Below are positions 18,140 to 26,359 of a DNA stretch of 37,728 nucleotides, in pieces; the first letter of the stretch is position 1; every line of letters begins with the position of its first letter. The DNA is taken from assembly GCA_030065775.1 (NCBI GenBank), contig JASJDL010000004.1, forward strand, positions 1 to 37,728, read 5' to 3'. This DNA comes from Flavobacteriaceae bacterium. Lineage in GTDB: Bacteria > Bacteroidota > Bacteroidia > Flavobacteriales > Flavobacteriaceae. Below the pieces are notes generated by a model. That model was not told where the DNA came from. It worked only from the letters and a program-made list of their open reading frames with translations, and made no database searches. Made by a program: the position numbers and the translations under genes.

Positions 18140-19402
18140 TTATCGATTACTTGTTGTTTTCTCAATAATAGAATTGTTCAACTTCTGCCTTAAAATTTCC
18201 ATATCTTCACTTATTTTTTTATCCAGTACTCTGGCATAAATCTGTGTGGTTGCCAGCTTGGTATGCCCCAAAAGTTTCGACACAGTTTCGATGGGCACTC
18301 CGTTGGAAAGTGTGACTGTTGTAGCAAAAGTGTGCCGTGCCATATGAAAAGTCAGATTCTTTTTGATACCCACAGCATCTGCAATTTCCTTTAGGTACAG
18401 GTTGATTTTTTCATTGGTCAATACTGGCAATAACGTACCAGACACCATGGTAACAGCGTGTTCAGCGTATTTTTCTAAGATGGTTTCTGCTTTATCCAGC
18501 AATGGCACTTTCACTGGAGTTTTTGTCTTTTGACGCTTGGTAACTATCCAGCGACTTCTATCCATTCCCAATACAATATTATCTGATGTCAGTTTTATGA
18601 TATCCGCATAGCTAATACCGGTATAGCAGCTAAAGACGAACAAATCACGAACTCTGTCCAATCGCTCTAAAGGAAACGTATAGGTTTCTAAATTGGACAA
18701 CTCATTGACACTTAAAAACTCACGTTGTTTGGATTCATAAGTTGGTTTCCATCTTATGAAAGGGTCTTTTTCTATCCATTCCAGATGATAGGCAAGGGTT
18801 ATAATCTTACGCAGTCTTTGAAGATGTTTCATAACAGTATTGTGACACATTGCCTTTGGGTGGCCAACAGGGTAGTATCCAACGAGAAAGGTTTCAAAGT
18901 CAGAAATAAACTTATAGTCTAGCTGTCTCAAATATATGTCCGTGGTTTTAATTTTCTTTTTTAGGTAACGATTGATGTAGTTCTCTGTCACCTCAAAGTT
19001 TCTAATGGTTCCTGCAGCTAGGGTATTCTCAATCTTCCGATTGTGATACGCGAGAATTTCCTGTAAGGTTTTGGAGTTATCATCTTCACCGTTATACTTG
19101 GCTTTGATAAGTTGTGCTGTAATGAGCTCTCCATTATATTTTAGCTCCTGGTAAATATCATATAACCTGACTCGCACCGATTCAATATGGTTGTTGATTT
19201 CTCTTGCGATAGCAGAATTCCCGAAAGCCTTTTTTGCCTTATTATCCCAGCGTTCAACTTCGATTTTACGTTTTAATCCTAGATTGGTTCTTCGACCATC
19301 TACAGTTACTCTGGCAAATAATTCTGCCTTACCATCAGTGATACGTGATTTGTTAATCCAGAACAGGATTGTGAATGTGTGTGAAGACTTCATAGTTGTC
19401 AT
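18140..19402 (-). CDS. Tyrosine recombinase/integrase (Bacteroidota type, Arm-DNA-binding + SAM-like + catalytic domain)
   Basis: Catalytic motifs FSCYTGISYADIIKL, HMARHTFATTVTLSNGVPIETVSKLLGHTKLATTQIYARV. Confidence 0.95.
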   Translation of the reverse strand: MTTMKSSHTFTILFWINKSRITDGKAELFARVTVDGRRTNLGLKRKIEVERWDNKAKKAFGNSAIAREINNHIESVRVRLYDIYQELKYNGELITAQLIKAKYNGEDDNSKTLQEILAYHNRKIENTLAAGTIRNFEVTENYINRYLKKKIKTTDIYLRQLDYKFISDFETFLVGYYPVGHPKAMCHNTVMKHLQRLRKIITLAYHLEWIEKDPFIRWKPTYESKQREFLSVNELSNLETYTFPLERLDRVRDLFVFSCYTGISYADIIKLTSDNIVLGMDRSRWIVTKRQKTKTPVKVPLLDKAETILEKYAEHAVTMVSGTLLPVLTNEKINLYLKEIADAVGIKKNLTFHMARHTFATTVTLSNGVPIETVSKLLGHTKLATTQIYARVLDKKISEDMEILRQKLNNSIIEKTTSNR

Positions 19403-19462
19403 CTTTAAGGTTAAACAATAAGATGAAAGTCAAATCAACTATGGTTTGTGTTTTTGAATAAT

Positions 19463-19510
19463 CGTCAACAACTGTTGACGATTAAAAATCTGTTGACCGA
19501 TTTGTTGACG
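19463..19510. promoter_or_regulatory. Cluster of TGTTGAC sites between integrase and tRNA (candidate recombinase/Xis arm sites)
   Basis: CGTCAACA-ac-TGTTGACG (19463-19480), TGTTGACC (19491), TGTTGACG (19503). Confidence 0.55.
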
Positions 19511-19556
19511 TTTGAAACCAAATCAATTCAAATAAAATGATAGTCCAAAAACAACG

Positions 19557-19588
19557 AAACCTTGCAAATCATAGATTTTGCAAGGTTT
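19557..19588. terminator. Perfect 12-bp inverted repeat just downstream of tRNA-Arg; terminator and/or part of att region
   Basis: AAACCTTGCAAA-tcatagat-TTTGCAAGGTTT. Confidence 0.65.
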
Positions 19589-19614
19589 TAGTTTTAGTCG
19601 GAGTTTCCTCCCAG

Positions 19615-19688
19615 TGACCTCGGCAGGATTCAAACCTGCAACCTTCTGAGCCGTAATCAGATGCGCTATTCAGTTGCGCCACGAGGCC
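19615..19688 (-). tRNA. tRNA-Arg (anticodon ACG)
   Basis: Reverse complement GGCCTCGTGGCGCAACTGAATAGCGCATCTGATTACGGCTCAGAAGGTTGCAGGTTTGAATCCTGCCGAGGTCA folds as a cloverleaf; anticodon stem TCTGA/TCAGA, loop TTACGGC; CCA not encoded. Confidence 0.95.
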
Positions 19689-19885
19689 ATTTCAATTTCG
19701 GGATGCAAATATATTTCAATTTAAACTACTAACAAAATAAACCTAAGAATTAATTACTTCTCTGGCAAGAATTGATCTGAACGACATAGTGGCAAAATTG
19801 CACGCTGTAATTTTATTATGGAACTATCTTTCTTGACGGAAGTAAAATAAATAAAGGACTTTACCACAAGAGTGGTGATCACGGA

Positions 19886-20038
19886 TTAATCCAGTGCACG
19901 TAAGGTAACAAAAGAGCGCCATCCAATAATCGCTAATTGTAACTTGGATGCCTTTGTTATATCCAATCTTTTCTTAGTAAAGCTTGGTAAAATAGCTTTG
20001 TTTAACTTCGCTAACACCTTAAAGAGTTGTTTCTTCAT
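19886..20038 (-). CDS. Small conserved-looking basic protein, 50 aa
   Basis: Manual translation: MKKQLFKVLAKLNKAILPSFTKKRLDITKASKLQLAIIGWRSFVTLRALD*; absent from the ORF track because it is short. Resembles small Flavobacteriia proteins often labelled as SsrA-binding in annotation (recalled, unverified). Confidence 0.65.
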   Translation of the reverse strand: MKKQLFKVLAKLNKAILPSFTKKRLDITKASKLQLAIIGWRSFVTLRALD

Positions 20039-20059
20039 AAAACAAACATACAAAAGAAA

Positions 20060-20092
20060 ACTCTTGTTCCTTTATAATTTGGAAACAAGAGT
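20060..20092 (-). terminator. Rho-independent terminator, minus strand
   Basis: Minus strand ACTCTTGTTTCC-N10-GGAACAAGAGT followed by TTTTCTTTT. Confidence 0.7.
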
Positions 20093-20550
20093 TGCAATCT
20101 GGTTGATTTATCTATGGTTTTAAACCATATTTCTTTCTCATAGCATTAAGGTCGTTGTCAGTACTCTTACGCGTACCTAGAACAAGTTAATAAGCACCTC
20201 AATGAGGTAAATAATTAATACAATCATAGTTAGTAGTTAGATTTAGTTGTTATTTGGATTTCAAGTCTAGGAAGTTTTCTGGAATTAGATTTAAAAAAAT
20301 CAAAAAATCGACGCATTTGCCTATCAAATTTTAATTTTATTGATTTTTAATTCCCACAAGTGTAAGAGCATTATCTACAATTGGCTTATTATCTTTAATT
20401 GAATATGTTTTTTTACTAAAAAATTATAACAATTGTAGTAGCTTTTTTAGACATTTTTCGCTGAATTGATTAAAAACCGTCTTTTTTTACCTTATTTTTT
20501 GCCGTTTCATCTTTCAAATGAATTTTTTGTATCAATTTTGGCGCAATAAA

Positions 20551-20582
20551 AAGCCTCACTATTTATGAAATAATGAGGCCTT
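20551..20582 (-). terminator. Hairpin terminator after blaR1-like gene
   Basis: aagcctcactatttatgaaataatgaggcctt imperfect inverted repeat downstream of the 20602 stop. Confidence 0.55.
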
Positions 20583-20601
20583 ACTTGAATAAATAATTAG
20601 G

Positions 20602-22188
20602 CTAGTTTTTCTTCTTTTTTTTGACTTCTTTTTTTACTTCCAGCGTCTTAATTTTATCCTTATCCATTTTCTTCAACTCCTCTTTGGTCACTTTTTTTCC
20701 ATTAACGATATAAGTAATCGTCGCATTCGGGTCATCTTCATCTTCAATGAGAATAAAGTCAGACTGGTCGCCTTTACCCCGAATTTTTATAATTTCTTTT
20801 TTGGTCTCATTGCCATCGTCATCAACTTCAACAATAATCTCCTTACGTCTTTTCATCTTCTTATGCTTACCATCTTTACTTGTCCAGATATGTACTTCAG
20901 CATCACTATCATGATCACCATCAGATTCAATATGTATAACGTCCTCAGTTTGACCTTTTCCATCCCTTTTAATGATGAATTTCTTGTCACCGGCCGTTCT
21001 AAAACGATATGCATGCGTCGAACCATGGGTGGCACCGATGGAAAGGCTGTTGTTTTCACTGTCATAAGCTATTTTTATTGGCTTGATGGCCTGATCATTA
21101 TCCGCCGCATAAGATGCCGACGATTTTCCGTTATCAGCTTTAGCGTCAACTTTAATTGCTATAATCTCGTTATCACTATTCCTTTTAATCCCTGAAAAGG
21201 TGACCTTAAGACCTTTTTCCGCAAATTCATCTTTAAGATTGTTTAAGTCTTCCCTAGAAGCCTTTTTCGAGATGATTAATTCTATAATTTCAGATGCTAC
21301 TTTTATGATCTGCTTATCATCCGCGGTTTGTGCTATCGTTTTTGTATTAAATGCTAGTAAAAAAGCCACTAGCAGGGGGACAATCAATGCGAATTTCCAT
21401 TGATGATTGTGTTTTGATTTTTCTTTGTGTAACATATGAATTCGTTTTTTTAAAAGTGAATTATAAAAATTGTTTACGAGCACCAGTTGATAATCGTGAA
21501 CACTCGTTTTTACCAAGAGTTGCTGGTAGCCTTTTTTGTCAGCAACTTGTTGTTGTGTTATTTCGTCGGTAATAAACTCCAAATTTTGTTGAAGTTCTTT
21601 TCTGTATAGCCAGATAAGCGGATTGAACCACTGAAAAATAGCAAAGAGCTGAATCATTATTGTGTCGATTGAGTGGAGATGCCGCACATGTACTTTTTCA
21701 TGTATGATGATTTGCTCAAGTTCTTCTTTTTTGAATTGATCAGGATTGTATACGATACAGTTGAAAAAGGAAAATGGCGAAACTGACGTAGCCGTTTCTA
21801 CGAATAAAAAACCGTTTTCTTTCTTGATAAGACACTTTAATAAAAGCAATAAGAGCGAACCTAACTGAAATAAAAACTGAATAAGTAAAATAGCAATGCC
21901 AAGTGCATAGCCATAAAAGAGGACCTGATAGATATCAAGAGATGCTTCCGGACTTACTACTATCGACTTTGGTCCGGCGGATTCGTTAATGATATATGGG
22001 GTACTCGATACTACTTGAGTTGCCTCTACATATTTCGTAACAACCACTAAAGGCAACACTACTGAGAGTAACAATCCCGCTAAAAAGAACCAGCGAATAT
22101 TCTTGAAATAGGTCTCATTTTTTAAAAAGAGCATATAAAACAAATAGAAAATGCTGATAATGGCCGATGATTTTAGAATATATTCCAT
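20602..22188 (-). CDS. BlaR1/M56-family membrane metallopeptidase
   Basis: TM segments, HEKVHVRHLHSIDTI zinc motif, FQWFNPLIWLYRKELQQNLEFITDE; long charged C-terminus. Confidence 0.9.
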   Translation of the reverse strand: MEYILKSSAIISIFYLFYMLFLKNETYFKNIRWFFLAGLLLSVVLPLVVVTKYVEATQVVSSTPYIINESAGPKSIVVSPEASLDIYQVLFYGYALGIAILLIQFLFQLGSLLLLLLKCLIKKENGFLFVETATSVSPFSFFNCIVYNPDQFKKEELEQIIIHEKVHVRHLHSIDTIMIQLFAIFQWFNPLIWLYRKELQQNLEFITDEITQQQVADKKGYQQLLVKTSVHDYQLVLVNNFYNSLLKKRIHMLHKEKSKHNHQWKFALIVPLLVAFLLAFNTKTIAQTADDKQIIKVASEIIELIISKKASREDLNNLKDEFAEKGLKVTFSGIKRNSDNEIIAIKVDAKADNGKSSASYAADNDQAIKPIKIAYDSENNSLSIGATHGSTHAYRFRTAGDKKFIIKRDGKGQTEDVIHIESDGDHDSDAEVHIWTSKDGKHKKMKRRKEIIVEVDDDGNETKKEIIKIRGKGDQSDFILIEDEDDPNATITYIVNGKKVTKEELKKMDKDKIKTLEVKKEVKKKKKN

Positions 22189-22190
22189 AA

Positions 22191-22556
22191 CTACTGATTC
22201 TTTTTTTCAATGAGTTCAATAATTTCTTTCAGTTCATCAATACTTATTTTTTCTTCCTTGGCAAAGAAGGAAACAACGTTTTTATAAGAATTTTCAAAAT
22301 AATCACTGATGGTCTTTTTCATGTAAATTTTTTTATAGTCTTCCCTCGAAATGGCAGGATAATACTGGTGTGTCTTTCCATAGGCATAGTGCTTCACATA
22401 ACCTTTAGTTTCCATATTTCGTATAATAGTAGAAATAGTATTATAGTGAGGTTTAGGATTGGGAAGGGCAGCAAGAATTTCCTTCACAAATGCCTTTTCA
22501 AGTTTCCACAGAACCCGTAAGACTTCTTCTTCTTTATTGGTGAGTTTTTCTTTCAT
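22191..22556 (-). CDS. BlaI/MecI/CopY-family repressor
   Basis: LTNKEEEVLRVLWKLEKAFVKEILAALPNPKPHYNTISTIIRNMETKGYVKH. Confidence 0.93.
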   Translation of the reverse strand: MKEKLTNKEEEVLRVLWKLEKAFVKEILAALPNPKPHYNTISTIIRNMETKGYVKHYAYGKTHQYYPAISREDYKKIYMKKTISDYFENSYKNVVSFFAKEEKISIDELKEIIELIEKKNQ

Positions 22557-22566
22557 TTGTATCTTA

Positions 22567-24015
22567 TTAATTTCTTAACTTTTCAAGGATGTTTTTCGTA
22601 GACTCTGAATCTGGGTTTAGTTGAAGCGCTTTTTCATAGGCCGAAATAGCTTCAGCTGTTTGCTTATTTCGCAAAAGCCCTTCACCATAGCTATCCCAGC
22701 AATTTGCGACATCAGGGAATAATTGGGTATTTAATTGAAAGATTTCAATTGCTTTCAAAGGATTATTTGCCTCATAAAGATATGCATAGCCGAGCATATT
22801 TAAAATGATGTCCTTAGGATCGGTCGGGTGAAAATTAGTAATCAACTCTTCAAAGTGTTCTTTGATATATTGAGAGCCATGTTTCTCGAAGTTTATGCGT
22901 ACGTTCTGAATAGCTGGAAGTTGCGGATTATTAGTTGTTTCTCCTCTATGAATCCTCAGTAGATCCAAGGCTATCAGTTCTGCGACTGGTTCGTCCATAT
23001 TAGCAAATACGATAATGGTCACGTCTTCACTTAAAATTTGGTACAGGGCAGTGTTAAAACCATCAAAACCCCCAAAGGCACCGGTTGCTTTACCCGAGGG
23101 GAGTTCATTTAAGTATTTGAACACTTCATCCTTGGACTTCATGGATGCAGATACAAGCAATGTGTCATTGTAATAGGAACGATAAAATCTCATGATGTCT
23201 TCGGTGGTTGACAAGAAACCGCCATCTGGATTGGGCAAATCCTGTATAGGAGCACTTTCTTTAAGCTGGCCAAGAGGTGAAAAATAGTAGCCTTTAGCAA
23301 TAACCGAATCAAGACCCACAAAATGATGAAGATATGTATGCTTTAAATTTAATGGAGTTAGAATTCGTTCTTTTACATTTTCAAAGTAAGACTTATTGTC
23401 TGAAACTTTTTCTATGATTGCACCTAAAATAACATAACCCAGGTTTGAATATTCTTGCTCTTCACCGGGTTCAAAAAGTAATTCAGATGACTTAGAGCGT
23501 TGAACAATGGCATCTAAAGTTCGTTCACTTCGTGGAAGATCAAAATAATCAGGAGTGTGATAATCTCCGAAACCTGATTCATGATTTAATAGATGCCTTA
23601 TTGTTATCTTTCTGGCATCCGCGTCCTTAAAGCCTTTAATATGATCTGTTAAAAGGTCATCAAACCTTAGTTTACCTTCAGCTATTAATTGCTTAACAAC
23701 AACTGACGTAAAGGTTTTATTCATAGATCCGATGTCAAAAAGTGTAGTCAGTTCATTGGGTCTCGATGTGCTTCTATCGGCAAGACCGAATGCTTTGTGA
23801 TACAGCATATTCCCTTCTTTCGCGACAAGAACAATTCCAGAAAATATATCGAGATCGATATAGTTTTGAATCATGGAATCGGCCCGTTGTGCGAATTGCC
23901 TGTGAAGAGAAGCAGAATCAACTATTTCCAAGCTCTTATGATGCTCATTTTTACACGCAAACAAACAGATTGCTATTAGTGATATAAAAATCTTTACAGT
24001 TGTAGATATCTTCAT
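22567..24015 (-). CDS. Serine hydrolase (class C beta-lactamase/PBP fold) lipoprotein with C-terminal TPR
   Basis: SxxK in DIGSMNKTFTSV, YSN in EQEYSNLGYV, TPR-like AISAYEKALQLNPDSES. ORF track starts at 24042; MKISTTVKIFISLIAICLFAC at 24015 gives a proper lipoprotein signal. Confidence 0.88.
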   Translation of the reverse strand: MKISTTVKIFISLIAICLFACKNEHHKSLEIVDSASLHRQFAQRADSMIQNYIDLDIFSGIVLVAKEGNMLYHKAFGLADRSTSRPNELTTLFDIGSMNKTFTSVVVKQLIAEGKLRFDDLLTDHIKGFKDADARKITIRHLLNHESGFGDYHTPDYFDLPRSERTLDAIVQRSKSSELLFEPGEEQEYSNLGYVILGAIIEKVSDNKSYFENVKERILTPLNLKHTYLHHFVGLDSVIAKGYYFSPLGQLKESAPIQDLPNPDGGFLSTTEDIMRFYRSYYNDTLLVSASMKSKDEVFKYLNELPSGKATGAFGGFDGFNTALYQILSEDVTIIVFANMDEPVAELIALDLLRIHRGETTNNPQLPAIQNVRINFEKHGSQYIKEHFEELITNFHPTDPKDIILNMLGYAYLYEANNPLKAIEIFQLNTQLFPDVANCWDSYGEGLLRNKQTAEAISAYEKALQLNPDSESTKNILEKLRN

Positions 24016-24045
24016 GCACTTAACATTATTTTTACTACCCAAACA

Positions 24046-24084
24046 TATAACTATTTTTATAGTTATACAACTATTAATATAGTT
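24046..24084. promoter_or_regulatory. Tandem AACTAT/ATAGTT palindromes, candidate BlaI-type operator
   Basis: TATAACTAT-TTTT-ATAGTTATA (24046-24067) and AACTAT-TAAT-ATAGTT (24069-24084) just upstream of the serine hydrolase/blaI/blaR1 operon. Confidence 0.65.
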
Positions 24085-24142
24085 ATTTAACTAAAAATTA
24101 AGATTTCAAATCTTTAGTACCGGGTCAATCTATTTTAAAATT

Positions 24143-24150
24143 TATATTTG
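24143..24150 (+). promoter_or_regulatory. Bacteroidota -7 element TAnnTTTG
   Basis: TATATTTG 15 nt upstream of the 24165 start. Confidence 0.55.
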
Positions 24151-24164
24151 CCCAAAATATATCT

Positions 24165-25106
24165 ATGAGCATACTTTACATTGTTTTAGGATTGACTTTC
24201 TTAATACTTGGTGGTAATTGGTTACTGAAAGCGGCGGTGGGATTATCATTGCAGTTGAGTATTCCTAAAATAGTTATAGGTATGACCGTGGTATCTTTTG
24301 CTACTTCGGCACCCGAATTAATTGTGAGTATAAATTCTGCTCTAGATGGCGCTACAGGACTGGCCATAGGTAATGTCATCGGCTCAAATATTGCCAATCT
24401 CGGACTAGTGCTCGGAGTAACAGTTATTTTAGGAAGCATAGAAGTGCAGAGAAGTTTTTATATCACAGATTGGCCGGTCATGATGATCGCATCGGTCATG
24501 TTATACTTTTTTATAACAAAAGATGCATTAATTGAGCGCTATGAGGGCATAATTATGTTCGCCAGCTTAATTGCTTTTTTAATCTATCTATTGCGATTTC
24601 AAAAACCTGCTGTTGTCGATGAAATGCCTGAAGATGACGAGTTATTACCGCTCTATAAAATCGTGTTGTTTTTGTCTATCGGCGGACTTGGACTCTGGGG
24701 AGGTTCTGAGTTACTGATCAGGGGGGCTGTTTCATTGGCGACAAGCCTCGGTGTAAGTGACGCAATTATCGGGGTAACCATAGTTTCTGTTGGTACAAGT
24801 GTTCCAGAACTGGCAGCATCAATAATTGCTGTATTAAAAAAGGAAAAAGCTATTTCATTGGGAAACCTTATCGGATCCAATGTATTTAATATCCTCGCGG
24901 TCTTAGGCATTACATCAATGATCTTACCTGTAGAAGTCAAACCAGACGGAATGAGTTTGATCACTAATGATATCTACTGGATGCTCGGTATATCCTTTTT
25001 AATATTGCCACTGGTGTTTTTACCCCGGGGTTTACGACTGAACTGGCGCGATGGTATCGTTTTATTAGGCATATATGTGACATTCGTCTACTTATCATTT
25101 AATTAA
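24165..25106 (+). CDS. Calcium/sodium antiporter (YrbG/CaxA-like)
   Basis: Two alpha repeats: SFATSAPELIVSINSAL...GNVIGSNIANLGLVLG and SVGTSVPELAASIIA...GNLIGSNVFNILAVLG. Confidence 0.95.
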   Translation: MSILYIVLGLTFLILGGNWLLKAAVGLSLQLSIPKIVIGMTVVSFATSAPELIVSINSALDGATGLAIGNVIGSNIANLGLVLGVTVILGSIEVQRSFYITDWPVMMIASVMLYFFITKDALIERYEGIIMFASLIAFLIYLLRFQKPAVVDEMPEDDELLPLYKIVLFLSIGGLGLWGGSELLIRGAVSLATSLGVSDAIIGVTIVSVGTSVPELAASIIAVLKKEKAISLGNLIGSNVFNILAVLGITSMILPVEVKPDGMSLITNDIYWMLGISFLILPLVFLPRGLRLNWRDGIVLLGIYVTFVYLSFN

Positions 25107-25111
25107 ACCAA

Positions 25112-25139
25112 AAAAAGCCAGCTGATAAGCTGGCTTTTT
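25112..25139. terminator. Bidirectional rho-independent terminator
   Basis: AAAAAGCCAGCT-gata-AGCTGGCTTTTT between convergent genes. Confidence 0.92.
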
Positions 25140-25159
25140 ATTTTATTGAATCCTAAAGT

Positions 25160-26182
25160 TTATGCCGGTACGGCAACTTCAGCGGCTTTTACGGTTTGAA
25201 CAATTCTACCCGCAACTTTGTATGGATCTGCATTTGAGGCAGGACGTCTGTCTTCCAGCCATCCTTTCCAGCCACTTTCTACAGTTGCGATTGGAATACG
25301 GATTGAAGCACCTCGATCTGAAACACCATACGAAAATTCGTGTATTGATTGTGTTTCATGCAAACCAGTCAAGCGCTCGTCATTAAATTCACCATAGACA
25401 GCAATATGTTCTTCGGTAACAGGTCTAAAGGCTTCACAAATTTTTTCATAAACATCTTTAGAACCGGCAGTTCTCAATGTTGAATTCGAAAAGTTAGCGT
25501 GCATACCAGAGCCATTCCAGTCACCTTTAACCGGTTTCGGGTGGTATTCAATATAATAGCCATATTTTTCTGTTAATCTGTCCAATAAGTACCGAGCTGC
25601 CCAGACCTGATCACCCGCATTCTTAGCACCTTTGGCGAAGATCTGGAACTCCCACTGGCCACAAGCTACCTCTTGGTTAATTCCTTCAAAATTAATACCC
25701 GCTGCTAAACAAAGATCGGCATGTTCATCAACAAATTCTCTTCCATGGGTGTTTCTACCTCCAACTGAACAATAGTATAATCCTTGTGGGCCCGGATATC
25801 CACCTACTGGGAATCCTAAAGGTAATTGGGTGTGGGTATCCATAATAAAATACTCTTGCTCAAAACCAAACCAAAAATCATCATCATCATCGTCAATCTT
25901 TGCTCTTGCATTTGTTGGATGAGGCGTGCCGTCGGCATTTAGAACTTCAGTAATTACTAGATATCCATCCTTACGCACCGGATCCGGAAATATTGCCACC
26001 GGCTTTAATAAACAGTCTGAAGAATTCCCTTCTGCTTGTTGCGTAGATGAACCATCAAAAGACCAAACAGGGCAATCTTCTAATTTACCACTAAAATCTT
26101 TTTCAATTTTAGTTTTACTTCTCATATTTTGGGTAGGAAAGTAACCGTCTAACCAAATATACTCTAGTTTAGCTTTGCTCAT
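25160..26182 (-). CDS. glnII: Glutamine synthetase type II (GlnII, eukaryotic-like)
   Basis: KLEYIWLDGYFPTQNMRSKTKIEKDFSGKLEDCPVWSFDGSSTQQAEGNSSDCLLKPV; WFGFEQEYFIMD; GDWNGSGMHANFS. Confidence 0.93.
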   Translation of the reverse strand: MSKAKLEYIWLDGYFPTQNMRSKTKIEKDFSGKLEDCPVWSFDGSSTQQAEGNSSDCLLKPVAIFPDPVRKDGYLVITEVLNADGTPHPTNARAKIDDDDDDFWFGFEQEYFIMDTHTQLPLGFPVGGYPGPQGLYYCSVGGRNTHGREFVDEHADLCLAAGINFEGINQEVACGQWEFQIFAKGAKNAGDQVWAARYLLDRLTEKYGYYIEYHPKPVKGDWNGSGMHANFSNSTLRTAGSKDVYEKICEAFRPVTEEHIAVYGEFNDERLTGLHETQSIHEFSYGVSDRGASIRIPIATVESGWKGWLEDRRPASNADPYKVAGRIVQTVKAAEVAVPA

Positions 26183-26255
26183 AGTATAAATTTTTATATA
26201 AACAGTGCAAAAATGAGTATTTTTATTTAAACATTAAAATTTTGAGGGGTGATTT

Positions 26256-26335
26256 TAATAAAATTGTTATTTTTTTATTTTAACCCCCTATTTTTTATGG
26301 GATGTATAATAGAAACTAATAAAATTGTTATTTTT
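26256..26335. promoter_or_regulatory. Exact 19-bp direct repeat TAATAAAATTGTTATTTTT (26256-26274 and 26317-26335) in the glnII/glnN divergent region
   Basis: Both copies read directly; starts are 61 bp apart. Confidence 0.65.
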
Positions 26336-26359
26336 ATACCCGAAATTTAATAACTAAAA

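Noticed and set aside
22567-24042. Calling the serine hydrolase a functional AmpC beta-lactamase resistance gene
   Set aside because: SxxK/YSN motifs fit the broad PBP/esterase/beta-lactamase fold, and the TPR tail is atypical; resistance cannot be inferred from sequence.
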